Below, piece by piece: positions 1 through 7,195 of a stretch of 10,034 nucleotides of DNA. Position 1 is the first letter of the stretch. Each line of letters opens with the position of its first letter. The notes under the pieces are model-generated. The model worked only from the letters and a program-made list of their open reading frames with translations, was not told the origin of the DNA and did not search any database. The position numbers were made by a program, and so were the translations under genes. Source of the stretch: Lysobacter sp. (GTDB lineage Bacteria > Pseudomonadota > Gammaproteobacteria > Xanthomonadales > Xanthomonadaceae); contig JASLDW010000051.1 of NCBI GenBank assembly GCA_030151365.1, forward strand, positions 1 to 10,034, written 5' to 3'.

Positions 1-609
1 CGGCGCCTTGTCGCCATCGCCAAGACGGAAATAGTTGGCGACATCGCTGGCGAAGACTTTTGTCGCCACCACCGCCGCGAATGCCGCAGCGACGATCGCG
101 CCCCACATCACCGCGAGCAAACCGGCGCGACTCTCTTCCACGCCCTTGCTGTCGTCGCCGCTGCCGACCTTCAGCACTTCGGCGCAGGCCACGCCTTCGG
201 GATACGGCAGGTCGGAATTGGTGACCAGCGCGCGCCGCAGCGGGATCGAATACATCACGCCGAGGATGCCGCCCAGCCCGCAGATCAGGAAGGATTCCCA
301 GAACGGGAAATGCGTCCACCAGCCGATCATCACCAGGCCAGGCAGCACGAAGATGATCGACGACAGCGTGCCCGCCGCCGACGCCACCGTCTGCACCACG
401 TTGTTTTCCTGGATGGTCGAATCCTTGAACCCGCGCAACAGCGCCATCGAGATCACCGCCGCCGGGATCGAAGTCGCGAACGTCAAGCCGGCCTTCAATC
501 CGAAGAACACGTTGGCCGCGGTGAACGCGACCGTGATGAGGATGCCGAGGATGATGCCGCGCAGGGTGAATTCCTTGCGGGGCACGGTTGCGTTCTGCGG
601 GTTGGCCAT
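1..609 (-). CDS. OPT-family oligopeptide transporter, N-terminal part (runs off the left edge)
   Basis: Integral inner-membrane transporter of the OPT (oligopeptide/YSL-like) family, which imports peptides or metal chelates with protons; the substrate cannot be told from this fragment. The first 203 residues are visible and the frame is open to position 1, so the C-terminal two thirds or more are missing. After a short polar N-terminus (about 1-16) come hydrophobic segments near residues 17-37, 41-59, 76-97, 103-122 and 163-183. Motifs I associate with bacterial OPT proteins are visible: ENNVVQT at 68-74, followed by a Gly/Ala/Ser-rich helix, and NSDLPYPEG at 131-139 ahead of CAEVL. The start is the ATG at 607-609; its Shine-Dalgarno sequence is weak. 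The 79 nt back to the otsA stop contain a TTGACG -35-like hexamer (655-660, minus) but no clear -10, so a separate promoter is possible but unproven. The family call is secure; the substrate is unknown. Confidence 0.88.
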   Translation of the reverse strand, partial: MANPQNATVPRKEFTLRGIILGILITVAFTAANVFFGLKAGLTFATSIPAAVISMALLRGFKDSTIQENNVVQTVASAAGTLSSIIFVLPGLVMIGWWTHFPFWESFLICGLGGILGVMYSIPLRRALVTNSDLPYPEGVACAEVLKVGSGDDSKGVEESRAGLLAVMWGAIVAAAFAAVVATKVFASDVANYFRLGDGDKAP

Positions 610-688
610 GGCGGATCCGTGGACGGAAGTGCCGACAAACTAAGGTCTGGCGGCCGTCAAGTCCAGCTGCGCTGCGATAAACCCGTGG

Positions 689-2059
689 TCAGCGACTGTC
701 CGCCAGCGCCGTCAGGAAGCCGCGGCACCAGGCATGGATGTCGTTGCCGGCGATCGGCACCATCAGGGAATTCCAGCGTTCCTTGCGCTCCGCCAGCGGC
801 ATAGCCATGGCGACCGCGATGGCATCGGCGACGCCGTCGAGGTCATGGGGATTGACCAGCAGCGCGCCATCGAGCTCGAGGGCGGCGCCGGCCAACAGCG
901 ACAGCACCAGCACGCCGGGGTCGTCGCGATCCTGCGCCGCGACGTATTCCTTGGCGACGAGATTCATGCCGTCGCGCAACGGCGTCACCAGCCCGATCGC
1001 CGCCGCGCGGTAGAACCCGGTCAAGGTGCCGTGCGGGAAATTGCGATTGACATAGCGCAAGGGCGTCCAGTCGGGATCGGCGTGGTTGCCGTTGATGTGG
1101 CCGGCAATCCCTTCGAGCTGGTTGCGCAACAACTTGTATTCGGAGACTTCACCGCGCGAGACAGGCGCGATCTGCAGGAAGGTGAGCTTGCCGCGAAACC
1201 CCGGATGGCGTTCGAGGAAGCGACCGAAGGCGCGGAAGCGTTCCGGCAATCCCTTCGAATAGTCGAGGCGGTCGACACCGATCGCGAGCGCGCGACCACC
1301 GAGGCTTTGCCGCAACGCGCGCACCGGCGCCTTGTTCACCGCCGCCGCCGATTGCGCGGTGATGCGCGCGGTATCGATGCCGATCGGGAACGCACCGACG
1401 CGCACGCGACGACCATCGGGCAATTGCAGCGCGCCGTCTTCGAGAATGCTTGCGCGCGCGAAGAGGCGTGCGTAACTGCGAAAACGATCGGCATCGCGCG
1501 CAGTCTGGAATCCGACCAGGTCGCAGGCGAACAGCGCGCTGAACAATCGCGCATGATCCGGCAGCGCCGAGACGAGATCAGCCGAGGGCATCGGCACGTG
1601 CAGGAAGAAACCGATGCGGCAGCCGACGCCGTGCTCGCGCAATGCCGCCGCAAGCGGAATCAGGTGATAGTCGTGGATCCAGACGGTATCGTCTTCGTGC
1701 AGCAGGGGCAGCAGTTTCTCCGCGAACAACGCATTGACGCGGCGATAGCCGGCGCGCGTGGCGCGATCGTAGTCGACCAGGTCGAGGCGGAAATGCAGCA
1801 GCGGCCACAGCGTGCGATTGGAGAATCCGTTGTAGTAATCCTCGATGTCGCGCCGGGACAGATCGAGGGTCACATAGCGAATGGCGCCATCGCGGTATTC
1901 GTTCACCGCGCCGCTGCCGTCGCGCGCCACCTTCCCGCTCCAGCCGAACCAGATTCCGCCACGCGCGCGCAACGCCGCGTCGATGCCCACCGCAAGGCCG
2001 CCGGGCTGGCTCTGGCCCGGCAAGGCGACGCGGTTGGATACCACGACCAGCCGGCTCAC
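689..2059 (-). CDS. otsA: Alpha,alpha-trehalose-6-phosphate synthase (UDP-forming), OtsA
   Basis: GT20 glycosyltransferase that joins glucose from UDP-glucose to glucose-6-phosphate, giving trehalose-6-phosphate in the cytoplasm. The 456-residue protein starts MSRLVVVSNRVA and can be aligned by eye with E. coli OtsA. Active-site residues fall at the same numbers: R10 region, GG at 20-21, W40 (in FGWSG), Y76, W85, D130 (IHDYH) and H154 (FFLHVP). The donor-binding R264 and K269 lie in DRLDYSKG, and DGMNLVAKE begins at D363. I chose the GTG at 2057-2059 rather than the longer open frame to 2143. It places the conserved N-terminus at residue 1, has GGAAGGA just upstream, and forms a GTGA overlap with the stop codon of the GH15 gene. 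This is the last gene of the otsB-GH15-otsA operon. No terminator is seen between its stop and the OPT gene. Confidence 0.96.
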   Translation of the reverse strand: MSRLVVVSNRVALPGQSQPGGLAVGIDAALRARGGIWFGWSGKVARDGSGAVNEYRDGAIRYVTLDLSRRDIEDYYNGFSNRTLWPLLHFRLDLVDYDRATRAGYRRVNALFAEKLLPLLHEDDTVWIHDYHLIPLAAALREHGVGCRIGFFLHVPMPSADLVSALPDHARLFSALFACDLVGFQTARDADRFRSYARLFARASILEDGALQLPDGRRVRVGAFPIGIDTARITAQSAAAVNKAPVRALRQSLGGRALAIGVDRLDYSKGLPERFRAFGRFLERHPGFRGKLTFLQIAPVSRGEVSEYKLLRNQLEGIAGHINGNHADPDWTPLRYVNRNFPHGTLTGFYRAAAIGLVTPLRDGMNLVAKEYVAAQDRDDPGVLVLSLLAGAALELDGALLVNPHDLDGVADAIAVAMAMPLAERKERWNSLMVPIAGNDIHAWCRGFLTALADSR

Positions 2060-3813
2060 AACGCTTCCTTCCAGTCGCGCGACAGGTGCATCGCCGCCAT
2101 CACCAGGCCGACGTGCGAATACGCCTGCGGGAAATTGCCCCACCCCTCGCCGTCATCGAAACCCATGTCCTCCGACAGCAGGCCCAGGTGGTTGCGATGC
2201 TTGAGCATGCCCTCGAACAGTTCGCGCGCCTCGTCCCTCCTGCCGATCGCCGACAGCGCGTCGATGTACCAGAACATGCAGATGGTGAAACTGGTTTCCG
2301 GGCTTCCGAAGTCGTCGGGCGCGACATAGCGGAACAGGCCGTTGCCCCGCCGCAGCTGCTTGCCGATCGCATCCACGGTGGCGACATAGCGCGGATCGTC
2401 CGCCTTCACGAATCCGATGTCCGCCAGCAACAGCAGCGACGCGTCGAGGTAGTCGCTGTCGAAGGATGCGCTGAAATGACCTTCCTTCTCGCGCCAGGCC
2501 TTGGCCAGCGTTTTCTCGCGGATGATGTCGGCACGCGCGCGCCAGTATCGTTCGCGCTCTTCCAGGCCAAGTCGCCCGCCGATCCGCGCCAGGCGATCGC
2601 AGGCCGCCCAGCACATCGCCGCGGTGTAGGTATGCACTTCGGCGCGTCCGCGGAATTCCCAGAGGCCGGCATCGGGGACGTCGTGCAGCGCGAAGGCGCG
2701 CTCGCCCAATGGTTCCAGGCGCTGGTCGAAGAACAGCTGCGTCGACGCCAGCACCACGCTCCCGTAGACGTCGTGCTGTTTCTGGATCCACGCGAGATTG
2801 CCGCGGCGCACCGGCCCCATGCCGCGATAACCGGCGAGCGACGGCACTTCCTCTTCCACGAGATTGGCCTCGAAGCCGATGCCGTACAGCGGCTGCAGGC
2901 TGCCCTCGTGGGTCACGATGTTGAAGATGTAGTGGAGGAAATCCTCCATGCTGCGGGTGGCACCGAGGCGATTGAGCGCACGCACCACGAAGCCGGCATC
3001 GCGCAACCAGCAATAGCGGTAATCCCAGTTGCGCGGCGTGCCCGCGGCCTCCGGGATCGACGTCGTCATCGCCGCGATGATCGCGCCGCTGTCCTCGTAC
3101 TGGCACAACTTGAGGGTGATGGCACTGCGGATCACCGCTTCCTGCCACTCCAGCGGAATCGACAGGTAGCGCACCCATTCGCGCCAGTAATCGAGCGTGC
3201 GGTTCAGCGCCTCCTCGACATAACCGTCGATCGAACGATCCAGAGTCTCGTCCGGCCCCAGCACGAAATGCAGGCGATGGCCGAGCACGAACGGCAAGCC
3301 GTCGCGGATGAAACGCACCGGCGCGTCACTGGTCATCCGCAGGATGAAACGCGGCAACAGCCAGCGCATGTGATTGCTGCCCCAGGTGCTTTCCGGTACC
3401 CGCGCGCCCCAGTCGGCGAGCGGCCGCATGCGCACCAGGATGCGCGGATTGCCCGACAGGGGGGTGACGCGGCGGATGATCGACACCGGGCGATAGAAGC
3501 GACCGTTGCGACTCCAGCGTGGCGCGAAGTCGATGATCTCCAGCGAGCCGCCATGGCTGTCGTGCAGCACCGTGCGCAGCACCGCGGTGTTCGGCACGTA
3601 GGACTGTTCGGAATGCGAGTAGTCCTCGATCTCTATGGCGAAATCGCCGCCCTCCTGGTCGCGCGGCGACAACAGCGCGCAGAACGCCGGATCGCCGTCG
3701 AAGGCCGGAAGGCACGACCACACGACGCGCCCCTGGCGGTCGATCAACGCACCGAAACTGCCATTGCCGATCACACCAAGGTCGAGATTCGACGCGTGCG
3801 CGTCGACAGTCAT
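2056..3813 (-). CDS. GH15-family glycoside hydrolase (glucoamylase/trehalase-like)
   Basis: Cytoplasmic alpha-glucosidase of family GH15, which includes glucoamylases, glucodextranases and bacterial/archaeal trehalases. The 585 residues carry no signal peptide. An N-terminal beta-sandwich-like region (about 1-215, opening LGVIGNGSFGALID) precedes an (alpha/alpha)6 barrel with NWDYRYCWLRDA at 262-273, GLWEFRG at 383-389 and GNFPQAYSH at 559-567. By comparison with fungal glucoamylase, E386 (LWE) is the likely general acid, and E548 (LLSED) the likely base. The start is an ATG with GAGGAG about 7 nt upstream, 12 nt after the otsB stop; its own stop overlaps the otsA GTG. Lying between the two trehalose synthesis genes, it probably acts on trehalose or on a linked alpha-glucan, but the specificity (trehalase or glucoamylase) is inferred from context only. 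Confidence 0.9.
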   Translation of the reverse strand: MTVDAHASNLDLGVIGNGSFGALIDRQGRVVWSCLPAFDGDPAFCALLSPRDQEGGDFAIEIEDYSHSEQSYVPNTAVLRTVLHDSHGGSLEIIDFAPRWSRNGRFYRPVSIIRRVTPLSGNPRILVRMRPLADWGARVPESTWGSNHMRWLLPRFILRMTSDAPVRFIRDGLPFVLGHRLHFVLGPDETLDRSIDGYVEEALNRTLDYWREWVRYLSIPLEWQEAVIRSAITLKLCQYEDSGAIIAAMTTSIPEAAGTPRNWDYRYCWLRDAGFVVRALNRLGATRSMEDFLHYIFNIVTHEGSLQPLYGIGFEANLVEEEVPSLAGYRGMGPVRRGNLAWIQKQHDVYGSVVLASTQLFFDQRLEPLGERAFALHDVPDAGLWEFRGRAEVHTYTAAMCWAACDRLARIGGRLGLEERERYWRARADIIREKTLAKAWREKEGHFSASFDSDYLDASLLLLADIGFVKADDPRYVATVDAIGKQLRRGNGLFRYVAPDDFGSPETSFTICMFWYIDALSAIGRRDEARELFEGMLKHRNHLGLLSEDMGFDDGEGWGNFPQAYSHVGLVMAAMHLSRDWKEAL

Positions 3814-3825
3814 GGCGACTCCTCG

Positions 3826-4584
3826 TTATTCATGCGGCTCCTCCAGCCACGCCCGCACCGCCGGGGGATCGGCGAGACGATGCGTCGCCGCGCTGAGCAG
3901 GCGCTCGCCCACCAGCACGCTGATCCCGCCCATCGCGTTCACCACGGCGAATCCGGCCTCATCGGTGAGGTCGTCGCCGGCGAAGACCGGCATGCGCCCG
4001 GCGAACGGCGGCATCGCCATCAACTCGCGGATCGCACCGCCCTTGTCGCCGCCCTCCGGCCGCAGCTCGATTACCTGGTTGCCGGGCTCCAGGCGATGCC
4101 CCGGCAATTGCGCCAGCGCCTGGGTCGCGAAGGCATGGATCGCCGCGCCTGCAGCTGGCGCAGCGCGCCAATGCAATGCGAGCGAGCGCCCCTTGTCTTC
4201 GACCAGTGCCCCGGGATAGGCGTCGATCACCATGCGTGCGGCCTCGACGACTGTCGCGAGACGCGTATCCCGCGCCGATGCATCGGCATCGCCACGACGT
4301 TCCAGCCCGTGCAAACCGACGGCGGCATATCGGGCCGGCGCGAAGATCGCATCGAGCGCATCCAGCGTGCGTCCGCTCACCAGCGCCAACGCGCCATCGA
4401 GACGTCGTTCGAGCGCATCCAGGGTCGCGATCAACTGCGGTGACGCGCGCACGCTCCACGGATCGTCGGCGAATTCGAGCAGGCATCCGTCGACATCAAG
4501 GAAGAGCGCGCAATCCGCGGAAATCGCCGGGGGCCGGGGATTCATCGCATCAACTGGCGCATTCAGGAGTGATTCGCTGTTCAT
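3826..4584 (-). CDS. otsB: Trehalose-6-phosphate phosphatase, OtsB
   Basis: HAD-superfamily phosphatase that converts trehalose-6-phosphate to trehalose, the second step after OtsA. Numbered from the ATG at 4582-4584 (252 residues), the four HAD motifs are visible: DVDG at 30-33 (nucleophile D30, acid D32), SGR at 70-72, the motif III lysine K181 in GGDKGG, and GDDLTDE at 203-209. GLHGLERR near 90-97 is the usual OtsB cap-side motif. The start is uncertain. A GTG (4585-4587) directly precedes this ATG, and another ATG at 4543-4545 gives a 239-residue protein whose DxDG position is closer to that of E. coli OtsB. None of the three has a strong Shine-Dalgarno sequence. A TAGATT -10-like hexamer (4597-4602, minus) would leave almost no leader for the longer form. 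It is the first gene of the operon and ends 12 nt before the GH15 gene. Confidence 0.92.
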   Translation of the reverse strand: MNSESLLNAPVDAMNPRPPAISADCALFLDVDGCLLEFADDPWSVRASPQLIATLDALERRLDGALALVSGRTLDALDAIFAPARYAAVGLHGLERRGDADASARDTRLATVVEAARMVIDAYPGALVEDKGRSLALHWRAAPAAGAAIHAFATQALAQLPGHRLEPGNQVIELRPEGGDKGGAIRELMAMPPFAGRMPVFAGDDLTDEAGFAVVNAMGGISVLVGERLLSAATHRLADPPAVRAWLEEPHE

Positions 4585-4652
4585 CACTTGGGCGCCAATC
4601 TACTGAATGCAGCAGTTACCCGAAGTGAAGAGCTGAACAAACGCATCGCGCC

Positions 4653-4682
4653 AAAAAGAAACCCCGCGCATGGCGGGGTTTC
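4653..4682 (-). terminator. Rho-independent terminator downstream of ssb
   Basis: Read on the minus strand, a perfect 10-bp stem (arms 4673-4682 and 4658-4667) with a 5-nt loop (4668-4672) is followed at once by five T residues (complement of 4653-4657). Four GC pairs in a row sit in the stem. It lies 24 nt beyond the ssb stop and upstream of otsB, so it should end ssb transcripts and insulate the trehalose operon, implying that otsB has its own promoter between about 4588 and 4652. Confidence 0.9.
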
Positions 4683-4706
4683 TGGTCTGCATCCGTTTAT
4701 GGAAAC

Positions 4707-5186
4707 TCAGAACGGAATGTCGTCGTCGTTGAAGTCGCCACCGAAATCGGCGACCGATGCCGCCGGTGCCTGGCGCGTCGGTTCGCGACGCTGGGCCGGA
4801 GCCGGGCGCGCGCTGCGTTCGTAGCCACCGCCACCGCCCTGGCTGCCGCCCTCGGGGCGACCGCCGAGCATCTGCATTTCATCGGCGATGATGTCGGTGG
4901 TGTAGTGCTTGACGCCGTCCTTCTCGTAGCTGCCGTACTCGATGCGGCCTTCGATGTAGACCTCGCGACCCTTCTTCAGGTATTCGCCGGCGATCTCGCC
5001 GAGCTTGCCGAACAGCTTGACGCGATGCCACTCGGTCTTTTCCTGCTGGTTGCCGTCGCGATCCTTGCGAACGGTGGTGGTGGCGATGCTCAGCGTGGTG
5101 ATCGCCATGCCGCCCTGGGTGAACTTGGTGTCGGGGTCGTTGCCGAGGTTCCCGACCAAAATCACTTTATTGATTCCGCGTGCCAT
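4707..5186 (-). CDS. ssb: Single-stranded DNA-binding protein SSB
   Basis: SSB coats single-stranded DNA during replication, recombination and repair, and recruits partner proteins through its C-terminal tip. The 159-residue protein opens MARGINKVILVGNLG, the classic start of the OB-fold. The OB domain runs to about residue 110, with KTEWHRVKLFGKL at 50-62 and VYIEGRIEYGSY at 76-87. A Gly/Arg/Pro/Gln-rich disordered linker (about 111-145) follows, and the acidic tip ends FNDDDIPF, the conserved partner-binding tail. The length is slightly short of E. coli SSB (178) because of the linker. The ATG at 5184-5186 has an excellent AAGGAG seven bases upstream. It is divergent from ispB and ends at a strong terminator, so it is probably monocistronic. 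Confidence 0.97.
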   Translation of the reverse strand: MARGINKVILVGNLGNDPDTKFTQGGMAITTLSIATTTVRKDRDGNQQEKTEWHRVKLFGKLGEIAGEYLKKGREVYIEGRIEYGSYEKDGVKHYTTDIIADEMQMLGGRPEGGSQGGGGGYERSARPAPAQRREPTRQAPAASVADFGGDFNDDDIPF

Positions 5187-5253
5187 GTCTGGCTCCTTAC
5201 GTTTTGGTCATTGGTTGATTGGATGCCGGCGTCGCCACCGACAGGGATATTCC

Positions 5254-5259
5254 ATTCTA
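5254..5259 (-). promoter_or_regulatory. ssb: Candidate -10 box for ssb
   Basis: TAGAAT on the minus strand (five of six bases of TATAAT) lies about 68 nt upstream of the ssb ATG. No convincing -35 is present at the right distance; that position falls just before the palindrome at 5282-5298. A sigma70-type promoter here would give a leader of about 60 nt. The call rests on one hexamer only. Confidence 0.35.
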
Positions 5260-5281
5260 GCGCGCCGGCCGCCGCCACCCG

Positions 5282-5298
5282 GCCATTGCCGCAATGGC
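5282..5298. promoter_or_regulatory. 17-bp near-perfect palindrome in the ssb/ispB divergent region (possible operator)
   Basis: GCCATTGC and its exact reverse complement GCAATGGC flank a single central base at 5290. Eight-base arms with a one-base centre have the size of a dimeric regulator's operator. The site lies just upstream of the candidate ssb -10 and about 45 nt upstream of the ispB -10, so a bound protein could affect both genes. No known operator consensus is recognised. A chance palindrome or a small hairpin cannot be excluded. Confidence 0.35.
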
Positions 5299-5343
5299 GG
5301 GTCAGGTTTCTTCCCGTCGCCGGGGCGACCCGCGTTCACCTTC

Positions 5344-5349
5344 TATAAT
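5344..5349 (+). promoter_or_regulatory. ispB: Candidate -10 box (TATAAT) for ispB
   Basis: A perfect TATAAT hexamer stands out in GC-rich surroundings 28 nt upstream of the ispB ATG (5378). Transcription would begin near 5356 and give a leader of about 22 nt. No clear -35 matching TTGACA is seen 16-18 nt upstream (around 5321-5327), so the promoter may need an activator or rely on the -10 alone. Confidence 0.5.
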
Positions 5350-5377
5350 CGGCTGCAGCATCCCGGCCGACCTCCCG

Positions 5378-6364
5378 ATGACCGACCGTTCCGCGCTTTC
5401 CCTTCCCGCCATCCAGCAACTGGCGGCGCCCGACATGGCCGCCGTCGACGCCCTGATCCGCCGCCGCCTCGCCTCCGACGTGGTGCTGATCAACCAGGTC
5501 GCCGAATACATCATCGGTGCCGGTGGCAAGCGCCTGCGCCCGATGCTGCTGTTGCTGGCCTCGCGTGCGCTCGGGCACATGGGCGCGGACGCGCACCAGC
5601 TCGCCGCGGTGGTCGAGTTCATCCACACCTCCACCCTGCTCCACGACGACGTGGTCGACGAATCCGACCTGCGCCGCGGCCGCAGCACCGCGAACGCGGT
5701 CTGGGGCAACGCCACCAGCGTGCTGGTCGGCGACTTCCTGTATTCGCGCAGCTTCCAGCTGATGGTCGAGCTGGAACGGATGGACGTGCAGCGCATCCTC
5801 GCCGACACCACCAACATGATCGCGGAAGGCGAAGTGCTGCAGCTGCTGCACGTGCGCAATCCCGACACCGACGAGCCCGCCTACCTGCGCGTGATCGAGC
5901 GCAAGACCGCGATCCTGTTCGCCGCGGCGACCCGCCTCGGTGCGTTGTTGTCGGGTGCCGACGCAGCGACGCAACAGGCCCTGCACGATTACGGCATGCA
6001 CCTCGGCTACGCCTTCCAGATCGCCGACGACGTGCTCGATTACGCGTCCGACGCCGCGACGATGGGCAAGAACCTCGGCGACGACCTCGCCGAAGGCAAG
6101 ATGACGCTGCCGCTGATCCACGCGATGGCGCACGCCGACGCCGCAACCCGCGACCGTCTGCGGGCGATCGTCGAATCCGGCGATGTCTCGGCGCTGCCGG
6201 AAGTCACAGCCGCGATCGCCGCGCACGACAGCCTGGGCTACAGCCGCGCCGTCGCGCAGCGTTATGCCGATGCCGCCGAGTCTGCGATCGACGGCCTCGC
6301 CGACAACGACGCCGTCGCCGCGTTGCGCGGACTGGCGCGTTACGCGGTCAATCGCGACCGCTGA
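5378..6364 (+). CDS. ispB: Octaprenyl diphosphate synthase (trans-polyprenyl synthase), IspB
   Basis: Cytoplasmic prenyltransferase that extends farnesyl diphosphate with isopentenyl diphosphate to make the ubiquinone side-chain precursor. The 328-residue protein matches E. coli IspB by eye along its length and ends in the same AVxRDR. GGKRLRP is at 49-55. The first Asp-rich motif is D90-D91-V-V-D94 in LLHDDVVDESDLRRG, and the second is D217-D218-V-L-D221. The residue five before the first Asp, which limits chain length in this family, is Ser85 (Ala in E. coli). This small side chain fits a long product such as C40; Q-8 is the usual quinone in this family of bacteria. The ATG at 5378 is chosen because the protein then begins like IspB; the frame is open further upstream to 5294. 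No purine-rich Shine-Dalgarno sequence precedes it. It converges on the next gene with 9 nt between stops. Confidence 0.95.
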   Translation: MTDRSALSLPAIQQLAAPDMAAVDALIRRRLASDVVLINQVAEYIIGAGGKRLRPMLLLLASRALGHMGADAHQLAAVVEFIHTSTLLHDDVVDESDLRRGRSTANAVWGNATSVLVGDFLYSRSFQLMVELERMDVQRILADTTNMIAEGEVLQLLHVRNPDTDEPAYLRVIERKTAILFAAATRLGALLSGADAATQQALHDYGMHLGYAFQIADDVLDYASDAATMGKNLGDDLAEGKMTLPLIHAMAHADAATRDRLRAIVESGDVSALPEVTAAIAAHDSLGYSRAVAQRYADAAESAIDGLADNDAVAALRGLARYAVNRDR

Positions 6365-6373
6365 TCAACGCGA

Positions 6374-7153
6374 TCAATCGATCGCGAAACGCCCCGCGAA
6401 GAAGGCGTGCATCATCGCGTAGGCGCGCCGCGCCGCCCGCGGATCGTATTTGCAGCCGGGCTTGTTGGCGGTTTCCAGCGCGAAGCAATGCACCGCGCCG
6501 CTGAAATTGACGAATTGCCAATCGGCGCCGGCGCGATCCATCTCTTCCTCGAACGGCACGATCGCGGTCTTCTGGCTGTCGTCGGCCGCGCCATTGAGGA
6601 TCAGCAACGGCGTGTGGACCGAATTGGCGGTCGCAGGCGATTCGGTGTGCAGCCCGCCGTGGAAGGTGACGATGCCGGCCAGCTTCACGCCGCTGCGCGC
6701 CAACTCCAGCACCGACGATCCGCCGAAGCAGAACCCGAACGCGCCGATCTTCGCGCTGTTCAAGGGCACCGATGACGCCTGCGCCTTGAACGCATCCAGC
6801 GCGGCCTGCATGCGCTCGCGCATCACCGCCGGCTTCGGATACAGCTTCTTCACCTGGGCCAACGCCTCGGCATCGTCCTTGGGCCGCTCGCCCTTGCCGT
6901 ACATGTCGACCACGAAGACCACGTAATCCGTGCCCGCCTGCTGCCTGGCCTTGTCGAGCGCGGCCGACGTCACGCCGTACCAGTCCGGAACCATGAGCAG
7001 GCCGGGACGCTTGAGTTTCGAGGCATCGTCATAGACGACATAGCCGCTGAAGCGGTCCTTGCCGACCGCCCATTCGACGGGCTTGGCCTTCATCGCGGCG
7101 AACGCGGGCAGGCTGGCGAACAGCAATCCGGCGGCGATCAGGATGCGGCGCAT
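6374..7153 (-). CDS. Exported dienelactone hydrolase-family protein
   Basis: Alpha/beta hydrolase of the dienelactone hydrolase (DLH) family, probably an esterase or lactonase of unknown substrate. The 259-residue precursor begins MRRILIAAGLLFASLPAFA, a good Sec signal peptide with likely cleavage after A19, so the enzyme should act in the periplasm. A catalytic Cys-Asp-His triad is visible: C142 in GFCFGG, D191 or D192 in NGAADDS, and H222 in SGAVHCF. GLLMVPDWYG (51-60) is the usual N-terminal DLH strand and loop. The ATG at 7151-7153 is preferred over the longer open frame to 7459 because it yields the signal peptide and has GAGGGAGAG just upstream. TATTCT (7179-7184, minus) is a possible -10. 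Most described DLH enzymes are cytoplasmic, so export makes a chlorocatechol-pathway role unlikely; no catechol pathway genes lie nearby. Confidence 0.88.
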   Translation of the reverse strand: MRRILIAAGLLFASLPAFAAMKAKPVEWAVGKDRFSGYVVYDDASKLKRPGLLMVPDWYGVTSAALDKARQQAGTDYVVFVVDMYGKGERPKDDAEALAQVKKLYPKPAVMRERMQAALDAFKAQASSVPLNSAKIGAFGFCFGGSSVLELARSGVKLAGIVTFHGGLHTESPATANSVHTPLLILNGAADDSQKTAIVPFEEEMDRAGADWQFVNFSGAVHCFALETANKPGCKYDPRAARRAYAMMHAFFAGRFAID

Positions 7154-7195
7154 GACACTCTCCCTCGGCGAAAGCGTGAGAATAGCGCCGGGATG

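Noticed and set aside
655..660. TTGACG (minus strand) as a -35 box for the OPT transporter gene
   Set aside because: No -10-like hexamer lies 16-18 nt downstream, so a promoter call is not supported.
734..2329. A 531-codon plus-strand open frame antisense to otsA
   Set aside because: Shadow of otsA and the end of the GH15 gene. It has the same low-complexity composition, no recognised motif and no ribosome-binding site.
2086..4443. A 785-codon open frame on the plus strand, antisense to the GH15 gene and otsB
   Set aside because: It lies opposite strongly supported genes, and its product is rich in Arg, His, Ala, Val and Gln with no recognisable motif. Long antisense open frames are expected in GC-rich genes because stop codons are rare there.
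5336..6226. A 296-codon minus-strand open frame opposite ispB
   Set aside because: ispB is conserved throughout. The antisense product is Gly/Val/His-rich with no family resemblance.
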